Translations under genes and position numbers: made by a program
NCBI GenBank assembly: GCA_019752375.1
Contig: JAIEMG010000126.1
Span: forward strand, 1 to 36,967
Origin: Gemmataceae bacterium
GTDB lineage: Bacteria; Planctomycetota; Planctomycetia; Gemmatales; Gemmataceae
Length of the DNA stretch: 36,967 nucleotides
Reading direction: 5' to 3'
Shown: positions 7,937 through 15,951 of the stretch, piece by piece
Layout of the letters: each line of letters opens with the position of its first letter
Numbering within the stretch: position 1 is the first letter of the stretch
The notes under the pieces: generated by a model
What the model saw: the letters and a program-made list of their open reading frames with translations, nothing else
What the model was told of the DNA's origin: nothing
The model's database searches: none

Positions 7937-8776
7937 ATGTTGTCACGATATCGACGATTTTGCAGAGCGGAAATAGCCGGAGTCTTGCTGCTGGCGCTGT
8001 CGTGTTCCACGGGGCTGGCAGATGACGGTTGCAGCGGCTGCGCCTCCGGCGGCCGCACCTACGCGAGCGTATTCGGCGGCGGCGGCGGCTCCAGCATCAG
8101 CAACGTCACCCAGTCCGGCGTCGCCCTGTTTGCCGACCCGCCGGCATCGATCGGACCGCTCCGGGTTCAAGCCTCGGGCAGTTCCGAAAACCGCGGTGTC
8201 GGCCTTGTCGGCCTGCAAATTGGTCATGAATTTGGCGGTGCAGAAAGCGATGGCTTTGGCCTGGTGCCTGCGATGGAATTCGAAGGTTTCTATCTGACCG
8301 GCACCCAGAAGGCGCATGTGGAAGACCTGAATACCCGGCTTCCCGACCACAGCTTTGACGTCACATTGCCCATGGACAACTGGGCGTTGCTGGCGAACGT
8401 CGTCATCAATGTCCAGACGCCGTCCCGGACCTTTACGCCTTATTTCGGCGGCGGCATCGGTACCGCCAACATCAGCATCAGCGGCGCGGATTCGCTCCAG
8501 GTTTCCCCGCCGGAAGCCGGCGTCAACCACTTTAACTCCGGCCCGAATTCGTCGGCGTGGGGTTTCGCCGCGCAGGCCAAGGTCGGCCTCAAGCTGAACC
8601 TGACAGATAACCTGTACGTGTTCGGCGAATATCGCTACTTGTATGTCAGCTCGACCACCTACCTTTTCGGTTCGACCGTGGCCCCCCCGCCGCACGTTCC
8701 GACAAGTAACTGGTCGGTACAGTTCAACGACATGTCGCACCATCTGGGAGTCGCTGGCATCGGGTTTAGGTTCTAA
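7937..8776 (+). CDS. Secreted outer-membrane beta-barrel protein
   Basis: The product has 279 residues. An N-terminal signal peptide (AEIAGVLLLALSCSTGLADD) is followed by a Gly/Ser-rich stretch and alternating hydrophobic strands. The end, VAGIGFRF, has the terminal aromatic residue typical of barrels inserted by the BAM complex. Internal patterns such as FTPYFGGGIGTANI and LYVFGEYRYLYV resemble OmpA/OprF-like eight-strand barrels. The barrel would sit in the outer membrane, but no ligand or function can be deduced. ATG 7937 was chosen because AAGGGTGG lies upstream and the signal peptide begins soon after. The in-frame ATG at 7886 would precede it with a hydrophilic tail. The gene is followed by a strong terminator. 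Confidence 0.8.
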   Translation: MLSRYRRFCRAEIAGVLLLALSCSTGLADDGCSGCASGGRTYASVFGGGGGSSISNVTQSGVALFADPPASIGPLRVQASGSSENRGVGLVGLQIGHEFGGAESDGFGLVPAMEFEGFYLTGTQKAHVEDLNTRLPDHSFDVTLPMDNWALLANVVINVQTPSRTFTPYFGGGIGTANISISGADSLQVSPPEAGVNHFNSGPNSSAWGFAAQAKVGLKLNLTDNLYVFGEYRYLYVSSTTYLFGSTVAPPPHVPTSNWSVQFNDMSHHLGVAGIGFRF

Positions 8777-8788
8777 TTGGCAGAAATG

Positions 8789-8836
8789 AAAACGCCGCTG
8801 GCTCGATTCTCTTGAACCGAGCCAGCGGCGTTTTTT
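8789..8836 (+). terminator. Strong intrinsic terminator
   Basis: A 17-bp perfect stem (AAAACGCCGCTGGCTCG and its complement) with a 12-base loop runs into six T residues. It lies 12 bp after the outer-membrane protein stop. The A-run on the left arm makes it potentially bidirectional, so it could also stop the convergent PP2C gene. Confidence 0.85.
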
Positions 8837-9022
8837 CTTGTTGGCAGGCGACGCCCATTCTGAACCTGCTGCACCGCCTTGTGCAGTGTGCGGCTGGCCT
8901 GGTTGACGCAAGTCAGCGTCCTGGCAAACGGTTGCGGTGAGCGTGTCGAATTCCGTCGGGGTCGATTCGGAAAGCGGAGCCTTGCCGGGTGAATGGGAGT
9001 TTTTCCATTCCCCTTGCAGTGC

Positions 9023-9763
9023 TCATCCTTTTTTGTCAAACGCCACGACAATGCACGTGACGTTATCGCGCGAGCCGCGTGAGAGGGCGAGTTGCACAAG
9101 GTGCTGCGCCCACACCTGTGGGTCGGGGCAGGCGCGTGCGCCGCGGCGAAAATCCTCGTCGAAGACGTGATTGGTCATGCCGTCCGTCGCCATCACGAGG
9201 CGGTCGCCTGCCTCGGGCGTGAATGGGCGCACCTCGGCGCCGCCCGTCATCTCGGCGCAACCCAGGAACTTGTGGAGAACATGCTGCCAAGGACTGACGC
9301 GGGCCTCTTCGGGCGTCAGCACGCCGCTGATCACCAGCGCCTGGGCAACGGAATGATCGACGGTAAGCTGCTCGACCTTGTCTGCATGGACCAGGACCGC
9401 CCGGCTATCGCCAAGTCCGGCCACGAAGACCTGACCATTTTGCTGAACGGCGACCACGGCCGTCGTCCCCATGCGCCGGCCGACGGGCTGACTCTGCCCG
9501 GCCTGCACGATGGCCTGATTCGCTTCGGAGAGCGCACGGCGGACCGCCTCGGAGACGTCATCGCTCGCTGCCAGGCGATCTTGGACCACCCGCGGAATAA
9601 TCTGAGTTGCCAGACCGCTCGCCTGCTCGCCGCGCTCCTGCCCGCCCATGCCGTCGGCGACGACGTAGACGTGGTGCTGCACGTCGGCGATGAACGAGTC
9701 TTCGTTATTCGGCCGCAGCCCCTGGGCGGTGAAGGCCCCGACGCGGACGACAAGATCGGCCAT
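9023..9763 (-). CDS. PP2C-family Ser/Thr protein phosphatase
   Basis: This 246-residue metal-dependent phosphatase has the usual PPM motifs in order: RPNNEDS, VADGMGG, GTTAVV, GLGDSRAVL, VMATDGMTNHV and SRDNVTCIVV. The aspartates in ADGMGG, ATDG and RDNVT are the Mn/Mg ligands. Bacterial enzymes of this type (Stp/PrpC-like) remove phosphate from Ser/Thr on targets of Hanks-type kinases in the cytoplasm. No kinase gene is adjacent. I chose the ATG at 9763 because the PPM fold begins there; an upstream in-frame start at 9829 would add 22 Pro/Arg-rich residues. AAGGGA is about 10 bases upstream of the chosen start. The gene lies downstream of the small-gene pair on the same strand, 167 bp away. 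Confidence 0.92.
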   Translation of the reverse strand: MADLVVRVGAFTAQGLRPNNEDSFIADVQHHVYVVADGMGGQERGEQASGLATQIIPRVVQDRLAASDDVSEAVRRALSEANQAIVQAGQSQPVGRRMGTTAVVAVQQNGQVFVAGLGDSRAVLVHADKVEQLTVDHSVAQALVISGVLTPEEARVSPWQHVLHKFLGCAEMTGGAEVRPFTPEAGDRLVMATDGMTNHVFDEDFRRGARACPDPQVWAQHLVQLALSRGSRDNVTCIVVAFDKKG

Positions 9764-9930
9764 GGAACTTCGGTCCCTTGATGCTGCCGCGGGCGGTCTC
9801 GGCGGGCCGGGAGCAATCTCCCGTACCACTCGCCGTGGTCAGCCGTCATTTTAAGCGGTGAGCGCGGCGGACTCCAAGCATCTCCTGGGAGAAATTGCGC
9901 GCGGAAACAAGACAGGCGTATTCATGCCGG

Positions 9931-10245
9931 TCAAGTGACTTCGATCTGGAAGGAAACGATGTAGACTTCGACTTGCTGAAATCGTTGGCGAAGGACCAAC
10001 TTGAAATCCGCGAAGAACTGCCGATTCTCGGGGACATCGTCGACGTCCACTGTCAGCTTGCTGTGAGTATCCTCGTAGCGAATTCCCTCATTCAGCTAAA
10101 GACCCAGGACGGGATGCGGTGAACAGGAGAGACCTTCAAACCGCTGGAGCAGTTCTTCGCGAGTATCGTTCAGTTTTTCGTCGCTGATGGGTTGGCCATC
10201 ATTGTGCCGGAGCGGCAGAAGAATCTCGTAGCGTCTTCTGGGCAT
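9931..10245 (-). pseudogene. Small conserved protein interrupted by an amber codon
   Basis: From the ATG at 10245 (GGAGG eight bases upstream) the frame encodes MPRRRYEILLPLRHND and continues to VLGL. A TAG at 10096-10098 (codon 50) interrupts it. Beyond it the same frame reads NEGIRYED, VDVDDVPENRQFFADFK and RFQQVEVYIVSFQIE to a TGA at 9931-9933. Both halves match my recollection of one family of about 100 residues in planctomycetes, in which the position before the -EG-RYED motif is a tryptophan. A single TGG-to-TAG change would explain the stop. Function is unknown. Options are a recent nonsense mutation, a sequencing error, amber suppression, or a functional 49-residue product. It overlaps the preceding small gene by 47 bp. 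Confidence 0.6.
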
Positions 10246-10429
10246 AGTCGAACCCTCCTCGACCAAGCTCAATATAGTTGACGCTGAGGCTTTGGAGTAG
10301 TTCGAGGGCGGCCTCGGGGACGACAAAGACGTTGTCGCGGTAGCAATCGACCCGGCCACGGCGGATCATCGCCCCGAACCCGCGGATGCACTCTTCCCGG
10401 TCAGGGATTTGGATTTTTATCCACTGCAT
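10199..10429 (-). CDS. Small conserved hypothetical protein
   Basis: The product has 76 residues, starting MQWIKIQIPDREECIRGFG. GAGG lies eight bases before the ATG at 10429; an in-frame upstream ATG at 10459 has poorer support. It is a compact mixed alpha/beta protein with no signal peptide or membrane segment. It includes VDCYRDNVFVVPEAALELLQ and ends Ala/Pro-rich. I do not recognise a named domain. Its 3' end overlaps the start of the next small gene by 47 bp in a different frame, so the two are probably translationally linked and may work together. A TTGACA with a weak -10 sequence lies about 60 bp upstream. Confidence 0.6.
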   Translation of the reverse strand: MQWIKIQIPDREECIRGFGAMIRRGRVDCYRDNVFVVPEAALELLQSLSVNYIELGRGGFDYAQKTLRDSSAAPAQ

Positions 10430-10608
10430 AGACACCGCCTCAGTAGTCGATCCGGGCATTGGGTGAACACAATTCGATTTGACGCTCTGTCAAGCGTGCC
10501 TACCTACTAACAAATCTACCACAAGCGCTGGCAGGCGTGCTAGCCGTCCGTTTGCTTTTGCCGACCCATTACGCGGCGTAAGAAATCAACTACACTGGTG
10601 GAAGACTG

Positions 10609-12432
10609 TTGGTGGGTGGAGTGTCTTCCTTGTCAGACCTTGTTTACGACTTTGACGTCATCGTCGTCGGCGCCGGTCACGCCGGCGTTGAGGCTGCCCT
10701 GGCGCCCGCACGTCTTGGCCTGCGCACCGTGCTGCTGACCATGAATGCCGACACCGTCGCGCAAATGAGCTGCAATCCGGCCATCGGCGGCGTCGCCAAG
10801 GGCCAGATCGTCCGCGAGATCGACGCACTCGGCGGCGAGATGGGCAAGACGATCGACGCCACGGCCATTCAGTTCCGCATGCTGAACCGCACCAAGGGAC
10901 CGGCGATGCACTCGCCGCGCGCTCAAGCGGACAAGAAGCAGTATCAGTTCACGATGAAGCATCGGGTCGAAGCCCAGGAGAACCTGACGCTTCGGCAGGA
11001 GATCATCGAGGAAATCCGGATCGACGACAGGCGGGTGGTCGGCGTCCGCGCTCGCGGCGACACGCTTTACCGCGCTCCCGCCGTCATCCTGACCACCGGC
11101 ACCTTCCTCAAAGCCCTGATGCACATGGGCGAGGCGACGACGCGCGGCGGTCGCGCGGGCGATCAGTCGGCCGAGTCGCTCAGCGATAGCCTGGCCTCGT
11201 ACGGCATCGAGCTGGCGCGCTTCAAGACCGGTACGCCGTGCCGGCTCAATGGCCGGACCATCGATTTCAGCGTCCTCGAACCGCAGCCCGGCGATCCGGA
11301 GCCGCGGGGTTTCAGCTTCGCCACCGCGCACATCGACCAGACGCAGCTCCTTTGCCACATCACCTACACCAACGACAAGGTCCACGACGTCATTCGTGCC
11401 AACTTGCACCGTGCACCCATGTACTCCGGCCAGATTTGCAGCCGGGGACCACGGTACTGTCCGTCGATCGAGGACAAGGTGGTGCGCTTCGCCGATAAGG
11501 AAAAGCACCAGATCTTCCTCGAGCCGGAAGGCCGCAACACGCTGGAATACTACTGCAACGGCATCAGCACCAGCCTGCCCAAGGACGTGCAGCACGCCAT
11601 GCTCCAGCTCATTCCCGGATTGGAAAAGGCGGAAGTCCTGCGCTGGGGCTATGCCGTGGAGTACGACTACGCGCCGCCGACGCAACTGCTGCCAACCCTG
11701 GAGACCAAGGGCGTCGCGGGCCTGTACTTCGCCGGGCAGATCAACGGCACCACGGGCTACGAGGAGGCGGCGGCCCAGGGACTGATGGCCGGCATCAATG
11801 CGGCACTGAAGGTGAAGGGCGACCCGTCACTGGTGCTCGACCGCAGCCAGGCGTACATCGGCGTGCTGATCGATGACCTGGTGACGAAAGGCGTCGACGA
11901 GCCGTACCGCATGTTCACGTCGCGTGCCGAGTATCGACTCCTGCTGCGCCACGACAACGCCGACCGTCGGCTGACGCCATTGGGCCGGCGGGTCGGCCTG
12001 GTCAACGACGCTGACTGGCAACGGCTGCAAAGCAAGGAAAAGGAGATCGCCGGTCTGACGAACCTGCTGCGCGACGGCAAGCATGAAGGCGAAACGCTGG
12101 AACGCCACCTGCGGCGAACGGAGACGACCTGGGAGCACCTCGTCGCCTGGCGGCCGGAGTTGGCGTGCTTCGCGCCGGATGTGATCGAGCAGGCCGTTCT
12201 GGAAACCAAGTACGCGGGCTACATCGATCGGCAAGCAGTGCAGGTGGAGAGGTTCCATCGGCTGGAGTCCAAATCGATCCCGGCGCACTTTGACTTCACC
12301 GCGGTGCCCCAGCTGCGAAATGAAGCGCGGGAGAAGTTATCGCGAATACGGCCCACCAGCATCGGTCAGGCGAGTCGCATCAGTGGCATCAACCCCGCCG
12401 ACCTGGCGGTCTTGATGCTTTACCTGACTTGA
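10609..12432 (+). CDS. mnmG: MnmG (GidA), tRNA U34 carboxymethylaminomethyl-modification enzyme
   Basis: This is a 607-residue FAD-dependent enzyme. With MnmE it uses methylenetetrahydrofolate and glycine or ammonia to install the cmnm5 or nm5 group on wobble uridine 34 of tRNAs. The FAD-binding [10 protein letters not shown] lies near residue 22, followed by [20 protein letters not shown] with the active-site cysteine region. Also present are the family's [30 protein letters not shown] and [17 protein letters not shown], the tRNA-binding C-terminal helices ([25 protein letters not shown]) and a DLAVLML end. Length is normal for the family. The start is uncertain: TTG 10609, GTG 10612 or GTG 10621 all lie after GGTGGAAG, and the conserved fold begins about ten residues later. 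No mnmE or rsmG lies beside it. Confidence 0.97.
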   Translation: MVGGVSSLSDLVYDFDVIVVGAGHAGVEAALAPARLGLRTVLLTMNADTVAQMSCNPAIGGVAKGQIVREIDALGGEMGKTIDATAIQFRMLNRTKGPAMHSPRAQADKKQYQFTMKHRVEAQENLTLRQEIIEEIRIDDRRVVGVRARGDTLYRAPAVILTTGTFLKALMHMGEATTRGGRAGDQSAESLSDSLASYGIELARFKTGTPCRLNGRTIDFSVLEPQPGDPEPRGFSFATAHIDQTQLLCHITYTNDKVHDVIRANLHRAPMYSGQICSRGPRYCPSIEDKVVRFADKEKHQIFLEPEGRNTLEYYCNGISTSLPKDVQHAMLQLIPGLEKAEVLRWGYAVEYDYAPPTQLLPTLETKGVAGLYFAGQINGTTGYEEAAAQGLMAGINAALKVKGDPSLVLDRSQAYIGVLIDDLVTKGVDEPYRMFTSRAEYRLLLRHDNADRRLTPLGRRVGLVNDADWQRLQSKEKEIAGLTNLLRDGKHEGETLERHLRRTETTWEHLVAWRPELACFAPDVIEQAVLETKYAGYIDRQAVQVERFHRLESKSIPAHFDFTAVPQLRNEAREKLSRIRPTSIGQASRISGINPADLAVLMLYLT

Positions 12433-12985
12433 TGTAAGAGAGAGTCCGTCTGACCCACGGGCGTAGGCTTGGTGGGTGCCTCATCCTGGTAAACTGGGAA
12501 ATTATCCGCAACTGCGGGACTGGGGCGCTCCGATAAAGACCGGTAAGCGATAGGATCGTGGTGAAGCTAGGCAAGAAGCCCCATTGAGGGGAGCAGCGCA
12601 ATAGAGCCGATCTCGGCAAAATTTCACTACCTGATAAATATATTTGGTAGCCGAGTGGAAATGGATGCGCTGGCAGAACTTACGGCTGAGGCGGGCAAAC
12701 GATTCGCGTTGACATGCTCCGCAAGATGGTTATAATCGCAACCGGTGGTAAGACTGGCAACTCCCCCTCCTCCAAGAACCGACACCTTTCGACTCTGGAG
12801 CGGAGCTCCCACCAAAGAACTCGCTGAGCGTCGCGGCTCAGGTTGAGAATGGGCTGCGGCACGACCCTGGAACAGGAAAGAGGCAAATCAAGGATGATTT
12901 TTGGTCCTGCGCCGTCTTACGGAGAGGCGTCGCCCGGACCGCACTCGTGCGACTGGCCCACAGCCAGCAAGGGGTGTTTGAGGAC
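12433..12985. other. 550-bp gap without a gene, containing a strong promoter and long leader
   Basis: No ORF here has a ribosome site or protein-like composition. The right half contains a consensus promoter and an untranslated leader of about 240 nt ahead of the HTH-receiver gene. I could not match the leader to a known riboswitch or small RNA. The part before the promoter shows no recognisable signal and no mnmG terminator. Confidence 0.5.
12709..12736 (+). promoter_or_regulatory. Consensus sigma-70-type promoter
   Basis: A perfect TTGACA (12709-12714) and a perfect TATAAT (12731-12736) are 16 bp apart. Transcription would start near 12743, leaving a 5' leader of about 240 nt before the HTH-receiver start codon at 12986. 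Two perfect hexamers in such GC-rich DNA are unlikely by chance. Confidence 0.75.
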
Positions 12986-13570
12986 ATGAAGACTGTTTTC
13001 ACGACTGGCGAAGCCGCCAAAATCTGCAAAGTCAGCCAGCAAACCATCATCCGCTGTTTCGACAACGGACAGCTGAAGGGGTTCCGGGTGCCCGGCTCCC
13101 GCTTCCGCCGCATTCCGCGCGAAGCGCTCTATCGCTTCATGAAGGACAACGGCATCCCGACCGATGCGCTTGAGAGCGGGAAGCGCAAAGTCCTCCTCGT
13201 GGACGACGACGTCGAGTTGGTCGAGTTGATGACGAAGGTCCTCGAAGAGGATGGCCGCTTCGAGGTCCGCGTCGCCAACACCGGCTTCGACGCCGGCATG
13301 ATGGTGAAGGAATATCGTCCGGACCTGATCGTCCTGGACGTCATGCTGCCCGACATCAACGGCAAGGAAGTTTGCCATCGCGTCCGCGCCGATCTGAGCC
13401 TGGAGGACGTGCGCATCCTGTGCATCTCCGGCATGATCGAAGAAGACAAGATTCAGGAATTGAAGCTGTCCGGCGCCGACGACTTCCTGCACAAGCCGTT
13501 CGACATCGAGGAGCTGATCGACCGGATGTGCGGCCTGCTCGAGATCGAGCCGGCGCCTTCCGTCGCCTGA
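12986..13570 (+). CDS. Excisionase/MerR-type HTH fused to response-regulator receiver
   Basis: This 194-residue regulator has an inverted layout: DNA-binding domain first, receiver second. Residues 4-57 are an excisionase/MerR-like winged HTH (TTGEAAKICKVSQQTIIRCF, then a wing PGSRFRRIPREALYRFM). Residues about 68-185 are a receiver with the acidic D73-D75 cluster, phospho-acceptor D118 in LIVLDVMLPD and the conserved lysine in FLHKPFD. This arrangement is frequent in planctomycetes. The gene is followed by a kinase gene, its likely partner, after a strong hairpin. GAGG is only two bases from the ATG, and AAGGGG further upstream may help. Its promoter is a consensus sigma-70-type site. Confidence 0.9.
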   Translation: MKTVFTTGEAAKICKVSQQTIIRCFDNGQLKGFRVPGSRFRRIPREALYRFMKDNGIPTDALESGKRKVLLVDDDVELVELMTKVLEEDGRFEVRVANTGFDAGMMVKEYRPDLIVLDVMLPDINGKEVCHRVRADLSLEDVRILCISGMIEEDKIQELKLSGADDFLHKPFDIEELIDRMCGLLEIEPAPSVA

Positions 13571-13580
13571 AATCGTGTTT

Positions 13581-13624
13581 AGCCGCGACCCGCACGGGAG
13601 TCCGCTCCCCTGCGGGTCGCGGCT
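13581..13624 (+). terminator. 20-bp stem hairpin between regulator and kinase genes
   Basis: Arms AGCCGCGACCCGCA and TGCGGGTCGCGGCT enclose a second stem GGGAG/CTCCC with a TCCG loop. One mismatch interrupts an otherwise continuous stem. GACTTTTG follows, so it may act as a leaky terminator or RNA-processing stem that lowers kinase expression relative to the regulator. It may also be a dispersed intergenic repeat. Confidence 0.55.
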
Positions 13625-13665
13625 GACTTTTGCCCCTCTGCACCTAGATCGAAGGAGCGATCGAC

Positions 13666-15336
13666 GTGGGAGCCTCGGACCTGGGCGAAACCGCCGCGCG
13701 GTTGTCCTGGATTTCGCCCAGTGCTGCCTCGTTAATGGCTCTGGCACGGGCCCCCGCGTCTGCCTGGCAAGTCATCCGCACCGATCCCGGTGCCGTGCTC
13801 CTTCTCCTCCGCCAAGCACCACCGACACTTTCCGCCTCCTCCTTCCTGCCCACCCTGCTGCGTGACGCATCATTCCTGGAACACGCCCAGCGCCACCTCG
13901 ATGCGCCCGATTCCGTCGCCGTCGATTGGAATGATGGTTCCGTCCATCCGATCTATCAAGCCGCGCTGCGGTATGCGGATTGTGCGGCTTCGCTGGCCGA
14001 ACAATCGAAAGCGATCGACGTCAACCTGGCCTGGGCCACGGGCCTGGTTGCGCCGCTAGGGTGGCTGGCCATGTGCGGCATCGACGGGGGGCAGGCTGCA
14101 GGCTGCCTCGCCGATCCCACGTTGCACGAGAACCCCGGCGAAACCCAGCGGCGCTGGTGGGGCCACGATCAGGCAGCCATCGCGCGGCGACTCGCTCGCC
14201 ATTGGCGCCTTCCACCCTGGCTGACCGCCATTGTCGGCCACCTCGGCTTGCCGGTCGAGACCGCCAAGGGCCTTGGCGCCGATGTGGGGCTATTTCGGCT
14301 CGTCCAACTCGCGGTGGCACTGGTGCAAAAGGAAGCTGCCGGCTTGGCTCTCACCGTGGGCGCCCCCATCGCGGAAAATGCGACGGCACTGGGCCTCCAG
14401 GAATTCCCCGTGCGCCGCCTCGAGCTCCAACCCACCGGCCAAGAAGACTGGTCCGGTCCAGCCACCGTTCCGCTGCTGCGCGAACTATTGCACCTCGCGG
14501 CCGAGAATCGCCGGCTGGCCGACGCTCCGATCACGGAGCGCCTCGAGCGCGACATGGACCACTTGCACCGCATCCTCGAGCAGCAACGCGCCGGCGAGTC
14601 TGCTCGCCTGCTGGAACAGAACCTCGCGACGCTGGCCGAGTTTGCCGCCGGCGCCGGTCACGAGATCAACAACCCGCTCGCCGTCATCTCTGGGCAGGCG
14701 CAGTACCTGATGGGACACGAAGCCGACCCGGCGCGGCAGCGGGCGCTGCAGACGATCGTTGCCCAGACGCAACGCGTGCATGACATCCTGACGGAGCTGA
14801 TGCAGTTCGCTCGCCCGGGTCGTCCCCAGAAACGCCCGCTGGAACTGGCAAGCCTGATCCGCGAAGCCTGTGTCTCTCTGGGCGGTCTGGCGGACCAGCG
14901 GCGCGTACGTTTGGTATGCCCGGAGCCCGAGCCTGGCAGCTTCCTTCATGCCGACCCGCGCCAGGCGCGCACAGCCCTTATTTGTCTGCTGCGCAACGCC
15001 ATCGAAGCAGCGCCGCCCGAAGGCTGGGCGGGCGTGCGCGTGATCGCGCCGACGCCGGACCGCATTGACCTTCTGGTAGAAGACAGCGGCCCTGGCCCGA
15101 CCCCGGCGCAACGGGAGCGGATGTTCGACCCTTTCTATTCCGGTCGTCCCGCGGGGCGCGGCCGCGGACTCGGCTTGCCGACCGCCTGGCGGCTGGCACG
15201 CGAGAACGACGGTTCCGTGTACTTCGACGATCATTCCGAAGGGCCGACACGCTTCGTCCTGAGCCTGCCGCGCGAGATCGAGTCCCATGACATCCGCCTG
15301 AACGGACACGCCAACGAAGTACCACTCGCCAGCTGA
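13666..15336 (+). CDS. HDOD-like sensor histidine kinase
   Basis: The protein has 556 residues. The N-terminal part (about 15-240) resembles an HDOD/HD-type helical domain (WWGHDQAAIARRLARHW, LPPWLTAIVGHLGLP). After a linker comes HisKA with H332 in GAGHEINNPLAVISGQ, and HATPase_c with N box (LLRNAIEAAP), G1 (VEDSGPGPTPAQRERMFDPF) and G2 (GRGRGLGLPTAWRLA). No transmembrane segment is visible, so it is a soluble kinase. It probably phosphorylates the HTH-receiver protein encoded just upstream. The GTG at 13666 follows AAGGAG at eight bases. A hairpin separates the two genes but both could still be on one transcript. Confidence 0.88.
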   Translation: MGASDLGETAARLSWISPSAASLMALARAPASAWQVIRTDPGAVLLLLRQAPPTLSASSFLPTLLRDASFLEHAQRHLDAPDSVAVDWNDGSVHPIYQAALRYADCAASLAEQSKAIDVNLAWATGLVAPLGWLAMCGIDGGQAAGCLADPTLHENPGETQRRWWGHDQAAIARRLARHWRLPPWLTAIVGHLGLPVETAKGLGADVGLFRLVQLAVALVQKEAAGLALTVGAPIAENATALGLQEFPVRRLELQPTGQEDWSGPATVPLLRELLHLAAENRRLADAPITERLERDMDHLHRILEQQRAGESARLLEQNLATLAEFAAGAGHEINNPLAVISGQAQYLMGHEADPARQRALQTIVAQTQRVHDILTELMQFARPGRPQKRPLELASLIREACVSLGGLADQRRVRLVCPEPEPGSFLHADPRQARTALICLLRNAIEAAPPEGWAGVRVIAPTPDRIDLLVEDSGPGPTPAQRERMFDPFYSGRPAGRGRGLGLPTAWRLARENDGSVYFDDHSEGPTRFVLSLPREIESHDIRLNGHANEVPLAS

Positions 15337-15951
15337 CCGTGCGCTGCCGTTCGCTGGCAGTGTCCTCGGGTTTGCTCATTCCTCCGGCCCTCCCGGACAT
15401 CTTGGCCATGCGTTTGTGAATGCCGCCAGCGTAGCGGTGGCGGCACTCGCTGCGCTCGCTCGCCCTGGGCTTCCCTCCCCGCCAGAACCACACGCACTGC
15501 CTGCTCTTTGGAATTATCCGTGGTGTCGGTGTGATCCGTGGTTCATTTATTCCTCTGCCTCTTAGCTGGCAGCACGACTTCACGCCTTCACGCCTTCGAC
15601 GGGCGCGGCCTTTTTTCGTTTCCCTGTCACATTCGGCCGTTCTTCGTGTATTGCTCTTGCAGCAGAACTTTCCGCCCATGGAGCGAAGAACCATGTCCGA
15701 CCGACTGAACCGTGTCATCATGGCCGCTCGGCTACACATTCGGCTGCGGCGACTTGTACAACAGGCGAAAAAGCGACCCGGCAAACCAGCTTCAAATTGA
15801 CTGGGCTCCGATCAGCGGGTAGGCCCACGCGCCGGTGGAGGACGCACTGAGCTCGCTGCGACGGTCCGGTGAACATTGCTTCTTGACGCTTCAACCACTG
15901 GAAGACAAACTGCCATCCCATTTCTTCGGAATAGCACATAAGGAGAAGATC
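15337..15951. other. Gap with repeat-like sequence and one doubtful small ORF
   Basis: Near 15422-15446 an inverted repeat TGCCGCCA/TGGCGGCA occurs. Around 15515-15543 lies half of a TTATCCGTG...ATCCGTGG element, also seen at 19430-19503, followed by short direct repeats CTTCACGCCTTC. One 35-codon ORF (15693-15800) is listed separately. No other gene is supported. Confidence 0.4.
15693..15800 (+). CDS. Possible small basic peptide
   Basis: A 35-codon frame starts at an ATG nine bases after GGAG and encodes an Arg/Lys-rich helical peptide (MSDRLNRVIMAARLHIRLRR...). There is no family recognition and the stretch lies in repeat-rich intergenic DNA, so it may be chance. An upstream in-frame ATG at 15678 is also possible. 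Confidence 0.25.
   Translation: MSDRLNRVIMAARLHIRLRRLVQQAKKRPGKPASN

Noticed and set aside
10462-10498. TTGACA on the minus strand as promoter of the small gene pair
   Set aside because: The -35 is perfect but the -10 at proper spacing matches only three of six bases, so it is mentioned only in the gene entry.
10633-11685. Minus-strand 350-codon ORF opposite mnmG
   Set aside because: mnmG is unambiguous on the plus strand; the antisense frame has no motifs.
12743-12985. Leader RNA as 4.5S RNA, RNase P RNA or tmRNA
   Set aside because: None of the hallmark conserved sequences of those RNAs is present.
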